Source of the DNA: Nucisporomicrobium flavum
GTDB lineage: Bacteria > Actinomycetota > Actinomycetes > Mycobacteriales > Micromonosporaceae
NCBI RefSeq assembly: GCF_016464385.1
Contig: NZ_JADMLH010000016.1
Location: forward strand, 62,001-126,000
Length of the DNA: 64,000 bases
Direction: 5' to 3'
Shown here: in pieces, positions 57,319 to 64,000 of the stretch
How positions within the stretch are numbered: position 1 is the first letter of the stretch
Layout of the letters: each line of letters starts with the position of its first letter
Translations under genes and position numbers: made by a program
The notes under the pieces: generated by a model
What the model saw: only the letters and a program-made list of their open reading frames with translations
What the model was told of the DNA's origin: nothing
The model's database searches: none

Positions 57319-57442
57319 GCTGTCCGGAAGCGGATGTCAGATGGATCGGGGCTTTTGTCATGCATCGCCCGAGCGGGTCCCCGCGGCGGACCGCGAGTGA
57401 GTAGGGTCTGGCCCTCTTCCACCGCACGGGGGTTAACACCGA

Positions 57443-58840
57443 ATGACCAGATACCTACGATTGGTAGTCGCATCGGCCGCGGTTCTGCTCGGGTCGGCCG
57501 TCCTGCCGGGGGTCGCCGCCGCGGCTCCGGACACCCCTGATTCCGTACGCCTGGAATCGGTCGGTCTGCGCTCGATCGAGTCCGGGCGCATGCACGGGCT
57601 GGACTTCCGCCCCGGCGGCATCACCCGTGATCCCATGGGCGTGCACAACCGCAACGGGTCGACCGTCGACGGCCTCGTCGCGCACCTGACGTTGCCCAGC
57701 GACGACATCGTGTTCGCCCGCCAGTACGACAACTGCTGGTACGCGCTCGACGGCAAGCCCGATTCCGCCTGGTGCGAGTTCGACGCGAAGATCCCCAACC
57801 GGGCCACGTTGCAGCTGGCCGGGCCGGTCGTGAAGGCCACGGACGACGCGGTCCAGGTGGTCGACGACATGGTCGTCGTACGGTGGGTCAGCCGCGCCTG
57901 GGCGGAGGCGGCAGGCGGCATCGAGGCGCTGGCCAACGAGGACGCCACCGAGGGCACCTCCGCCGTGCGCGGCGCCGAGGGCACGTTGACGCTGGAGCCG
58001 GGCTCCCCGTGGCTCAGCACCTTCATGGGCGCCTCCACCATGTTCCCGGTGCACGTCAAGGCGACCGCGGGACCGTCGGGCGCCCCGAACATCCTGCCGC
58101 CGTCGAACCCGGACAGCGCCGACCTCGAGGCCGTGCAGGAGCGTACGACCGCAGGCGAGCGCCCGGCGGTCCAGGACGGCGAGCGCGGCAAGGTCGTACC
58201 CGGCGTGATCGGCGTGCGCAACGCGGGCGACGCGGCGGTCGACGGCCTCGTCGTCGAGCTGCGCCTGGCCGACGAGGACATGGTCTTCGCCAAGAGGTAC
58301 GACAACTGCTGGTACGCCCTAGAGGGCAAGCCGGACTCGGCCTGGTGCGAGTTCGACCGCGCCCTCGCACCCGGCGCCACGCTGAAGCTGGCCGACGGCG
58401 TGGCGATCGCCACCCAGCAGATCCTCGGCGACATCACCAAGGACATCCGTTTCCACTGGGTGAGCGCCGGCTGGGCCGAGGGCCACGGCGGCATCCGCGA
58501 CCTCGCCGAGATGTCCGCCACCCCCGGCACCGGCGTGGTCCGCGGCACCGAGGGCACGCTGACCCTCGAGACCGGCCCGGCGGCCCTCAAGCCCGGCCTC
58601 ACCGGCCCGGTCGACTACATCCTGTTCACCGTCCCGCCGCTCGGCGACCCGGCCACGACGCCGCCGGCAACCCCGCCCGCGACGCCGGGCACGGGCACGG
58701 GCAATGGCGAGGGCGGCGGGGGTCTGCCCATCACAGGTACGCAGACCGCGGTCATCGCGGGAGTCGGCGGCGGATTGCTGGCGGCAGGCCTCATCGGGTA
58801 CGCGACAGCCCGCCGGCGCAGAACCCGCTTCGTGGCCTGA
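57443..58840 (+). CDS. LPXTG-anchored surface protein with duplicated domain
   Basis: A 465-residue exported protein: signal peptide (VVASAAVLLGSAVLPGVAAA), two related domains, a Thr/Pro/Gly linker, and a sorting signal LPITG (428-432) with a hydrophobic helix and RRRR tail. It should be linked to the wall by a sortase. Each domain contains the near-identical block YDNCWYAL(D/E)GKPDSAW, then CEFD, about 180 residues apart, with Cys pairs that may form disulfides. The ligand is unknown. No sortase gene is in the window. Confidence 0.88.
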   Translation: MTRYLRLVVASAAVLLGSAVLPGVAAAAPDTPDSVRLESVGLRSIESGRMHGLDFRPGGITRDPMGVHNRNGSTVDGLVAHLTLPSDDIVFARQYDNCWYALDGKPDSAWCEFDAKIPNRATLQLAGPVVKATDDAVQVVDDMVVVRWVSRAWAEAAGGIEALANEDATEGTSAVRGAEGTLTLEPGSPWLSTFMGASTMFPVHVKATAGPSGAPNILPPSNPDSADLEAVQERTTAGERPAVQDGERGKVVPGVIGVRNAGDAAVDGLVVELRLADEDMVFAKRYDNCWYALEGKPDSAWCEFDRALAPGATLKLADGVAIATQQILGDITKDIRFHWVSAGWAEGHGGIRDLAEMSATPGTGVVRGTEGTLTLETGPAALKPGLTGPVDYILFTVPPLGDPATTPPATPPATPGTGTGNGEGGGGLPITGTQTAVIAGVGGGLLAAGLIGYATARRRRTRFVA

Positions 58841-58910
58841 CCGGCCTCGTCGTCGGCGCGAGACGCCCGCGAGCCACCTGCACTGTCCGGTGTGGTGGCC
58901 CGCGGGTACG

Positions 58911-58956
58911 AAAAAGCGCCGTTGCGAATTCCACGGGGGAAGAACTCGCAACGGCG
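58911..58956 (-). terminator. Terminator of the MarR gene
   Basis: On the minus strand CGCCGTTGCGA and TCGCAACGGCG pair over an 18-base loop and are followed by CTTTTT. It lies 113 bases after the MarR stop and may also act in the + direction without a T run. Confidence 0.65.
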
Positions 58957-59068
58957 TTGTCAGTGAGAGTAGTCGATGGAGTGTCAATCGTCCATCTCGG
59001 CCGTCGAAAATGGCGCAACAGGCACCACGAGCAGGGCCGGTATGCCCGTGCCACCCCTCAGGTAGGGG

Positions 59069-59560
59069 TCAGTCGATCGCGGGACGTTCCCCCGGGCAGC
59101 GGCTCTCCGGGTCGACCGCCCGCAGGATCCGGCGGCTGATCTCGGTCAGCTGGCGGGCCTGCGCCCTGGTCAGCGGGTCGAAGACGTACGTCCGGGTCGC
59201 CTCCACATGGCCCGGTGCCGTCTCCCGCACCTTCTCCCACCCGGCCTCCGTGAGGATCGCGAGCGTGAACCGCCCGTCGGTCGGGTCCGGGGTTCGGCGT
59301 ACCCAGCCTCGTTTCTCCAGGCGGCCGACCGCCTGGGACATCCGGGGGAGGGAGCCCTCGGCGAGCATCGCCAGGTGGCTCATCCGCATGCTGCGCTCCG
59401 GCGCCTCCGACAGCGAGGCCATCGTCTGGTACTCGAAGAGGCTGATGCCGGCGTCGCGCTGCAGCTGGGCGTCGAGGGCCGACGGGAGCCGTACGAGCAG
59501 GCCGGCCAGCGTGTACCAGGTCTGCAGCTCCTCGGCGTCCAGCCAGCGCGGCTCCTCCAT
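59069..59560 (-). CDS. MarR-family regulator
   Basis: A 163-residue winged-helix repressor (LFEYQTMASLSEAPERSMRM, LAMLAEGSLPRMSQAVGRLE, RGWVRRTPDPTDGRF wing). It is divergent from the DoxX gene, the usual place for a MarR target. TATAGT lies seven bases before the ATG, so the transcript may be leaderless. The operator candidate is in the shared gap. A ligand such as a phenolic compound or an oxidant is typical but unknown here. Confidence 0.93.
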   Translation of the reverse strand: MEEPRWLDAEELQTWYTLAGLLVRLPSALDAQLQRDAGISLFEYQTMASLSEAPERSMRMSHLAMLAEGSLPRMSQAVGRLEKRGWVRRTPDPTDGRFTLAILTEAGWEKVRETAPGHVEATRTYVFDPLTRAQARQLTEISRRILRAVDPESRCPGERPAID

Positions 59561-59571
59561 GGGCTCACTAT

Positions 59572-59620
59572 AACTTAAGCAATTAACCGAACATGGCTTG
59601 CATGTTTAAGTAACGACGCA
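59572..59620. promoter_or_regulatory. MarR operator candidate in the MarR/DoxX gap
   Basis: TTAAGCAATTAA (59575-59586) is an inverted repeat TTAA-N4-TTAA overlapping CTTAAG, and GTTTAAGTAA follows at 59604-59613. This AT-rich island sits beside the MarR -10 element and upstream of DoxX, as expected for repression of both genes. Confidence 0.5.
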
Positions 59621-59668
59621 CTACGGTTCACTCAACTGTTGAAGTCATTCGAGCCCTTTGGGGGCAGT

Positions 59669-60043
59669 ATGGGCACCGTTCTGTGGGTGATCGCGATCCT
59701 TCTCGCCGTCGCGTTCCTGGCGGGCGGGGTGATGAAGCTGGTGCAGCCGAAGGAGAAGCTGGCGGCGTCCGGCATGGGCTGGGCCGAGGGCTACAGCGCC
59801 GGCGCGGTCAAGGCGATCGGCGCGCTCGAGGTGCTGGCCGCGATCGGGCTGATCCTGCCCGCGGTGCTGGACATCGCTCCGATCCTGGTGCCGCTCGCCG
59901 CCACGGGCCTCGTGCTCGTCATGATCGGCGCGATCGTCACGCACGCCCGCCGCGGCGAGACCCAGCCGATCATCATCAACGTGGTCCTGCTGATCCTGGC
60001 CGCCGTCGTGGCGTGGGGCCGCTTCGGCCCGTACTCGTTCTAG
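59669..60043 (+). CDS. DoxX-family membrane protein
   Basis: A 124-residue four-helix protein of the DoxX/DoxD-like type (LWVIAILLAVAFLAGGVMKL, GALEVLAAIGLILPAVLD, MIGAIVTHARRGE). DoxX relatives take part in membrane redox or oxidative-stress responses; the biochemical function is not fixed. A run of G (59660-59664) precedes the ATG. It is the probable MarR target. Confidence 0.88.
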   Translation: MGTVLWVIAILLAVAFLAGGVMKLVQPKEKLAASGMGWAEGYSAGAVKAIGALEVLAAIGLILPAVLDIAPILVPLAATGLVLVMIGAIVTHARRGETQPIIINVVLLILAAVVAWGRFGPYSF

Positions 60044-60294
60044 CTTGCCGGATCAGCAAACAGATTTGCCGAACCAACAGCCTTTGCCCATCATGGTCGC
60101 CGGGTGGAAGACGTCCGCAACTGGGAAAACCCGGGGCGCGGCGCCGCCCGCCCTGTTACCGTCCGCCAGCGAAGCCGCGACCGCGCAGCGAGCAGGACCC
60201 CGGTCGCGGCCCTCGCCGAAGAACTGACCTGACGCCGCCCGCGGGGGAGATGCGCGGCCATCGGCGCCCGCCGCACTACCGGAGAGATTTGCTT
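60044..60294 (+). other. Spacer between DoxX and the DHA2 transporter
   Basis: About 250 bases without a convincing gene. It contains only the ribosome-binding site (GGAGAG near 60281) of the transporter; a separate promoter is likely but not identifiable. Confidence 0.5.
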
Positions 60295-61884
60295 GTGACC
60301 AGTCAACCCGTGGCCGCGCCCGACAAGCTGGACGCCGCCGTACTCAAGATCGCCGGGGTCGTGGTCCTCGGCGCGATCATGTCGATCCTCGACGTGACCG
60401 TGGTGAGCGTCGCGCTGCCCACGTTCCAGACCGTGTTCGACGCCTCGTACGCCCGGGTCGCCTGGACCATGACCGGCTACACGCTGGCGCTGGCCACGGT
60501 GATCCCGCTGACCGGCTGGGCCGCCGACCGGTTCGGCACCAAGCGGCTCTACATGACCGCGCTCGTGTTCTTCACGCTGGGCTCCGGGCTGTGCGCCACC
60601 GCTGACTCGATCGGCGAACTCATCTCGTACCGGGTGCTGCAGGGCCTGGGTGGCGGCATGCTGATGCCGCTCGGCATGACGATCATGACCCGGGCCGCGG
60701 GCCCGCAGCGGATCGGCCGGCTGATGGCCGTGCTGGGCATCCCGATGCTGCTCGGGCCGATCGGCGGCCCGATCCTCGGCGGCTGGCTGATCGACATCGC
60801 GAGCTGGCACTGGATCTTCCTGATCAACCTGCCGATCGGCGCGGTCGCGCTGCTCTACGCGTGGCGCGCGCTCGCGAAGGACGCCCCGGAGCCGTCCGAG
60901 TCGTTCGACTTCATCGGCATGCTCATGCTCTCGCCCGGTCTGGCGCTGTTCCTCTACGGCGTCTCCTCGCTGCCCGAGGCCGGCACGTTCTCCGCTACCA
61001 AGGTGTGGCTGCCGATGGTGGCCGGCGCCCTGCTCGTGGTGGCGTTCGTCCTGTACTCGTTCAAGCCGAAGCACCCGCTGCTGGACCTGCGCCTGCTGCG
61101 CGACCGCAACCTGACGGTCGCGTCGATCACGATGGCGGTGTTCGTGGTCGCGTTCATGGGCGCGGGCCTGCTGTTCCCCAGCTACTTCCTGCAGGTACGC
61201 GGCGAGTCGACGCTGCACGCCGGCCTGCTCATGGCGCCGCAGGGCATCGGCGCGATGGTGACCATGCCGATCGCAGGCACACTGGCCGACCGGATCCCCG
61301 TGGGCCGTACGGTGCCGTTCGCGATCGTGCTGATGGCCGCCGGCTTCTTCACGTTCACCCAGGTCGGCACCGACACGTCGTACGTGCTGCTGTGCGGGTC
61401 GCTGTTCGTCATGGGCCTGGGCATGGGCGGCACGATGATGCCGATCATGACTTCGGCGCTGAAGACGCTGACGAACCAGGAGGTGGCCCGCGGGTCGACG
61501 CTGCTGAACATCGTGCAGCAGATCGCCGGGTCCATCGGCTCGGCGACGATGTCGGTGATCCTGACCAGCGACCTGAACGACTCGCCGGCCATCCCCGGCG
61601 TGGTGGACCCGCAGACCGGCGCACCGGTCACCGAGGCGGGCCTGGCGATCGCCGCGCAGCAGAACCCGGCGCTCACCCAGCAGTTCCCGGTGGAGCCGAG
61701 CGTGCTGCAGCGCGGGCTGGAGTTCGTGGCGGACGCCTTCGCGTCCACGTTCTGGGTGGGCTTCGTGCTGATGCTGCTCACGCTGGTGCCGGCGTACTTC
61801 CTGCCGCGCCGCCGTCAGGTCGCCCACCTGAACGACGACGCGCGCAGCGGCGAGGCCGCACCCACCCCGGTGGTTCTGCACTGA
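60295..61884 (+). CDS. MFS multidrug exporter, DHA2 (EmrB/QacA) type
   Basis: A 529-residue transporter with 14 predicted helices. Motifs are [14 protein letters not shown] (helix 1), [15 protein letters not shown] (motif A) and [16 protein letters not shown], with motif [13 protein letters not shown]. It exports drugs or cationic compounds by proton antiport. The GTG at 60295 follows GGAGAG. It lies in the MarR/DoxX neighbourhood and may share its inducer. Confidence 0.94.
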   Translation: MTSQPVAAPDKLDAAVLKIAGVVVLGAIMSILDVTVVSVALPTFQTVFDASYARVAWTMTGYTLALATVIPLTGWAADRFGTKRLYMTALVFFTLGSGLCATADSIGELISYRVLQGLGGGMLMPLGMTIMTRAAGPQRIGRLMAVLGIPMLLGPIGGPILGGWLIDIASWHWIFLINLPIGAVALLYAWRALAKDAPEPSESFDFIGMLMLSPGLALFLYGVSSLPEAGTFSATKVWLPMVAGALLVVAFVLYSFKPKHPLLDLRLLRDRNLTVASITMAVFVVAFMGAGLLFPSYFLQVRGESTLHAGLLMAPQGIGAMVTMPIAGTLADRIPVGRTVPFAIVLMAAGFFTFTQVGTDTSYVLLCGSLFVMGLGMGGTMMPIMTSALKTLTNQEVARGSTLLNIVQQIAGSIGSATMSVILTSDLNDSPAIPGVVDPQTGAPVTEAGLAIAAQQNPALTQQFPVEPSVLQRGLEFVADAFASTFWVGFVLMLLTLVPAYFLPRRRQVAHLNDDARSGEAAPTPVVLH

Positions 61885-61954
61885 GAAAAAGGTCCAGGTC
61901 GGCGTAGCTTGTTGGTTGGCAGCTCACTCCAGCACACCGGCGAGGAGTCAGGCG

Positions 61955-62956
61955 ATGAACAAGCTCATCAACGACCCGTCCACTGTGGTGTCCGACGCGC
62001 TCCGCGGGATCGCCGCCGCCCATTCCGAGCTCCATGTCGATCACGAGAACCGGGTCGTGCATCGCGCCGACGCCCCGGTCCGCGGCAAGGTCGGCCTCGT
62101 CTCGGGCGGCGGCTCCGGGCACGAACCGCTGCACGCGGGCTTCGTCGGGCCCGGGATGCTGGACGCCGCCTGCGCGGGCGAGGTCTTCACGTCCCCCGTA
62201 CCGGATCAGATGGTGGCCGCCACCAAGGCGGTCGACGGCGGCGCCGGGGTGCTGCACATCGTCAAGAACTACACCGGCGACGTCATGAACTTCGAGATGG
62301 CCGCCGAGCTGGCCGAGGCGGAGACCGGCGTGTCCGTGGTCTCCGTCGTGACCGACGACGACGTGGCCGTGCAGGACAGCCTCTACACGGCCGGGCGCCG
62401 CGGCGTGGGCGTCACCGTGCTGGTCGAGAAGATCGCCGGCGCCGCGGCCGAGGAGGGCCGCCCGCTCGCCGAGGTCGCCGACGTGGCGCGCAAGGTCAAC
62501 GCGAACGGCCGCAGCATGGGCGTGGCGCTGACCTCGTGCACCGTCCCCGCGGCCGGCAAGCCCACGTTCGACCTGCCCGACGGCCAGATGGAGGTCGGCA
62601 TCGGCATCCACGGCGAGCCGGGGCGCCGCCGCGTGCCCACCGCGCCCGCCGCGGAGATCGCCGAGATGCTGGTGCAGCCGATCCTCGCCGACCTCGACTT
62701 CACCGGCGGCGACGGTGTGATCGCGTTCGTCAACGGCATGGGCGCCACCCCGCTGCTCGAGCTGTACGTGATGTACCAGGAGGTCGCCACGCTGCTGAGC
62801 AAGGCCGGCGTGTCGATCGCGCGGTCGCTGGTCGGGCCGTACATCACCAGCCTCGACATGGCCGGCTGCTCGGTGACGCTCGTGAAGGCCGACGACGAGC
62901 TCCTGCGCCTGTGGGACGCACCGGTGCAGACCCCGGCGCTGCGGTGGGGGCGCTGA
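61955..62956 (+). CDS. dhaK: PTS-dependent dihydroxyacetone kinase, subunit DhaK
   Basis: Binds dihydroxyacetone covalently for phosphorylation by DhaL. The 333-residue protein has [31 protein letters not shown] and the substrate-linking His in [12 protein letters not shown]. The ATG has GAGGAG eight bases upstream. Its TGA shares a base with the dhaL ATG. dhaK, dhaL and dhaM form an operon that feeds DHA-phosphate into glycolysis. Confidence 0.96.
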   Translation: MNKLINDPSTVVSDALRGIAAAHSELHVDHENRVVHRADAPVRGKVGLVSGGGSGHEPLHAGFVGPGMLDAACAGEVFTSPVPDQMVAATKAVDGGAGVLHIVKNYTGDVMNFEMAAELAEAETGVSVVSVVTDDDVAVQDSLYTAGRRGVGVTVLVEKIAGAAAEEGRPLAEVADVARKVNANGRSMGVALTSCTVPAAGKPTFDLPDGQMEVGIGIHGEPGRRRVPTAPAAEIAEMLVQPILADLDFTGGDGVIAFVNGMGATPLLELYVMYQEVATLLSKAGVSIARSLVGPYITSLDMAGCSVTLVKADDELLRLWDAPVQTPALRWGR

Positions 62957-63579
62957 TGGACGCCGCAGCTGTGGCCGCCTGGCTGCGCGAGTTCGCCCGG
63001 CTCATCGCGGAGAACAAGGAGCTGCTGACCGAGCTCGACTCGGCAATCGGCGACGCCGACCACGGCACCAACATGGACCGCGGCATGACGGCGGTGCTGA
63101 CCGCGCTCGACGGCGCGGCCGGGACCCCGGGCGCGCTGCTCAAGCGCACCGGGATGACGCTGGTCAGCACGGTCGGCGGCGCCAGCGGCCCGCTCTACGG
63201 CACCGCGTTCCTGCGCATGGCGACGGCCGCCGGCGACGCCGACAGCCTCGACGCTGAAGGCTTCGCCAAGGTGCTGCGCGCCGGTCTCGACGGGGTCGTG
63301 GCCCGCGGGAAGGCCGAGATCGGCGACAAGACGATGATCGACGCGCTCACCCCCGCGGTGGACGCGCTGGACGCCGCACTCGCCGACGGGCAGCCGCTCG
63401 GCGAGGCGCTGCGGGCCGCGGTCCGCGGCGCCGAGCAGGGCCGGGAGGCGACGATCCCGCTGGTCGCCCGCAAGGGCCGCGCCAGTTACCTGGGCGAACG
63501 CAGCGCCGGCCACCAGGATCCGGGCGCCACCTCGGTGACGATGCTGGTGGCGGCCGCCGCGAAGGCGCTCGGGGCCTGA
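62956..63579 (+). CDS. dhaL: Dihydroxyacetone kinase, subunit DhaL
   Basis: Carries ADP as a coenzyme that is re-phosphorylated by DhaM, 207 residues. Nucleotide/Mg ligands are seen in AIGDADHGTNMDRGM and the helix STVGGASGPLYGTAFL, with GDKTMIDALTPAVDAL and the end SAGHQDPGATSVTML. The start overlaps dhaK (TGATG). Confidence 0.96.
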   Translation: MDAAAVAAWLREFARLIAENKELLTELDSAIGDADHGTNMDRGMTAVLTALDGAAGTPGALLKRTGMTLVSTVGGASGPLYGTAFLRMATAAGDADSLDAEGFAKVLRAGLDGVVARGKAEIGDKTMIDALTPAVDALDAALADGQPLGEALRAAVRGAEQGREATIPLVARKGRASYLGERSAGHQDPGATSVTMLVAAAAKALGA

Positions 63580-63584
63580 GCCCG

Positions 63585-64000
63585 ATGGTCGGCCTGGTGG
63601 TGGTCAGCCACAGCCGCGCGCTGGCCCGCGCGGCGGTGGCGCTGGCCGCCGAGATGACGCAGGGCCGGCCGGTGCCGCTCGAGATCGCCGCCGGGCTCGA
63701 CGAGACCACCACCGGCACCGACGCGGTCGCGATCACCACCGCGATCCAGGCCGCCGACCGCGGAGACGGCGTCGTCGTGCTCATGGACCTCGGCAGCGCC
63801 GTGCTCTCCGCCGAGCTGGCGCTCGAGATGCTCGACGACGACGCCCGCGAGCGGGTCGTGCTCTGCGCGGCCCCGCTGGTCGAGGGTCTGGTCGCCGCGG
63901 TGGTCACGGCCGCCGGCGGCGCCGGCCGCAAGGAGGTCGCCGGGGAGGCGATGGGCGCGCTCGCCGGCAAGCTCGCCCACCTGGGCGGCCAGGAACCCCG
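63585..64000 (+). CDS. dhaM: Dihydroxyacetone kinase phosphotransfer subunit DhaM, partial
   Basis: The first 138 codons are present; the gene leaves the window. It is an EIIA-Man-like PTS domain with the phosphorylated His in GLVVVSHSRALARA and the segments VVVLMDLGSAVLSAELAL and VLCAAPLVEGL. It relays phosphate from HPr to the ADP on DhaL. Actinobacterial DhaM may be fused to HPr/EI domains beyond the edge. The ATG is six bases after dhaL. Confidence 0.93.
   Translation, partial: MVGLVVVSHSRALARAAVALAAEMTQGRPVPLEIAAGLDETTTGTDAVAITTAIQAADRGDGVVVLMDLGSAVLSAELALEMLDDDARERVVLCAAPLVEGLVAAVVTAAGGAGRKEVAGEAMGALAGKLAHLGGQEP

Overview
The window is about 70-75% GC, with dense operons, many 4-base start/stop overlaps (ATGA or GTGA), frequent GTG starts and strong GC bias at third codon positions. 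These traits, a methyl-accepting chemotaxis protein, and conserved actinobacterial gene orders (pncB-clpS-DUF2017-mec-cysO-cysM, rph-rdgB, orn-tRNA-His) point to a Micromonosporaceae actinomycete, probably Actinoplanes or a close relative. No rRNA, CRISPR array, integrase or complete insertion sequence was seen.

Left part (1-19 kb): an AraC-type regulator fragment, a FAD monooxygenase, a stand-alone cytochrome oxidase subunit I gene and an MFS transporter, then NAD salvage (pncA, pncB) and a large LuxR-type (LAL) regulator. Next comes a block matching the order of Mycobacterium tuberculosis Rv1330c-Rv1341: clpS, DUF2017, the M67 peptidase mec, the sulfur carrier cysO, cysM, an Rv1339-like metallo-hydrolase, rph and rdgB. 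The rhomboid and murI genes of that block are absent; an aldo/keto reductase, a small membrane protein and a GT4 glycosyltransferase are interleaved. CysO carries 28 residues after its Gly-Gly, so it should need trimming before sulfur loading. A cluster of DnaA-box sequences lies in front of rph.

Middle part (19-42 kb): a lipoprotein with a predicted propeller fold converges on a six-gene histidine-utilisation operon (RpiR regulator, hutU, M20 amidohydrolase, hutF, hutI, hutH). Then come a membrane NACHT-type NTPase, a decayed FG-GAP gene, a small membrane protein/Xre/oxidoreductase operon, a MOSC protein, an expansin-like secreted protein, a Uma2 nuclease, a GNAT, an orphan sugar-binding lipoprotein, an HTH-STAND-propeller protein, and an ABC exporter/TetR operon with a clear operator.

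Toxin island (42.4-45.4 kb): two vapBC-type pairs, a partly deleted third vapC relic, and a frameshifted RNase A-like toxin followed by a probable immunity gene, ending beside a tRNA-Leu gene.

Right part (45.5-64 kb): a chemoreceptor; an envelope thiol-redox operon (MauE-like, DsbA-like, membrane protein, Bcp); an ECF sigma factor divergent from a CopC-CopD fusion; a 1050-residue Pro/Ala-rich membrane protein; orn with tRNA-His; an LPXTG surface protein with a duplicated domain; a MarR/DoxX/MFS group; and dhaKLM (PTS-linked dihydroxyacetone kinase), whose dhaM runs off the end. Several post-gene spacers hold short GC-rich tandem repeats of 17-19 bp.
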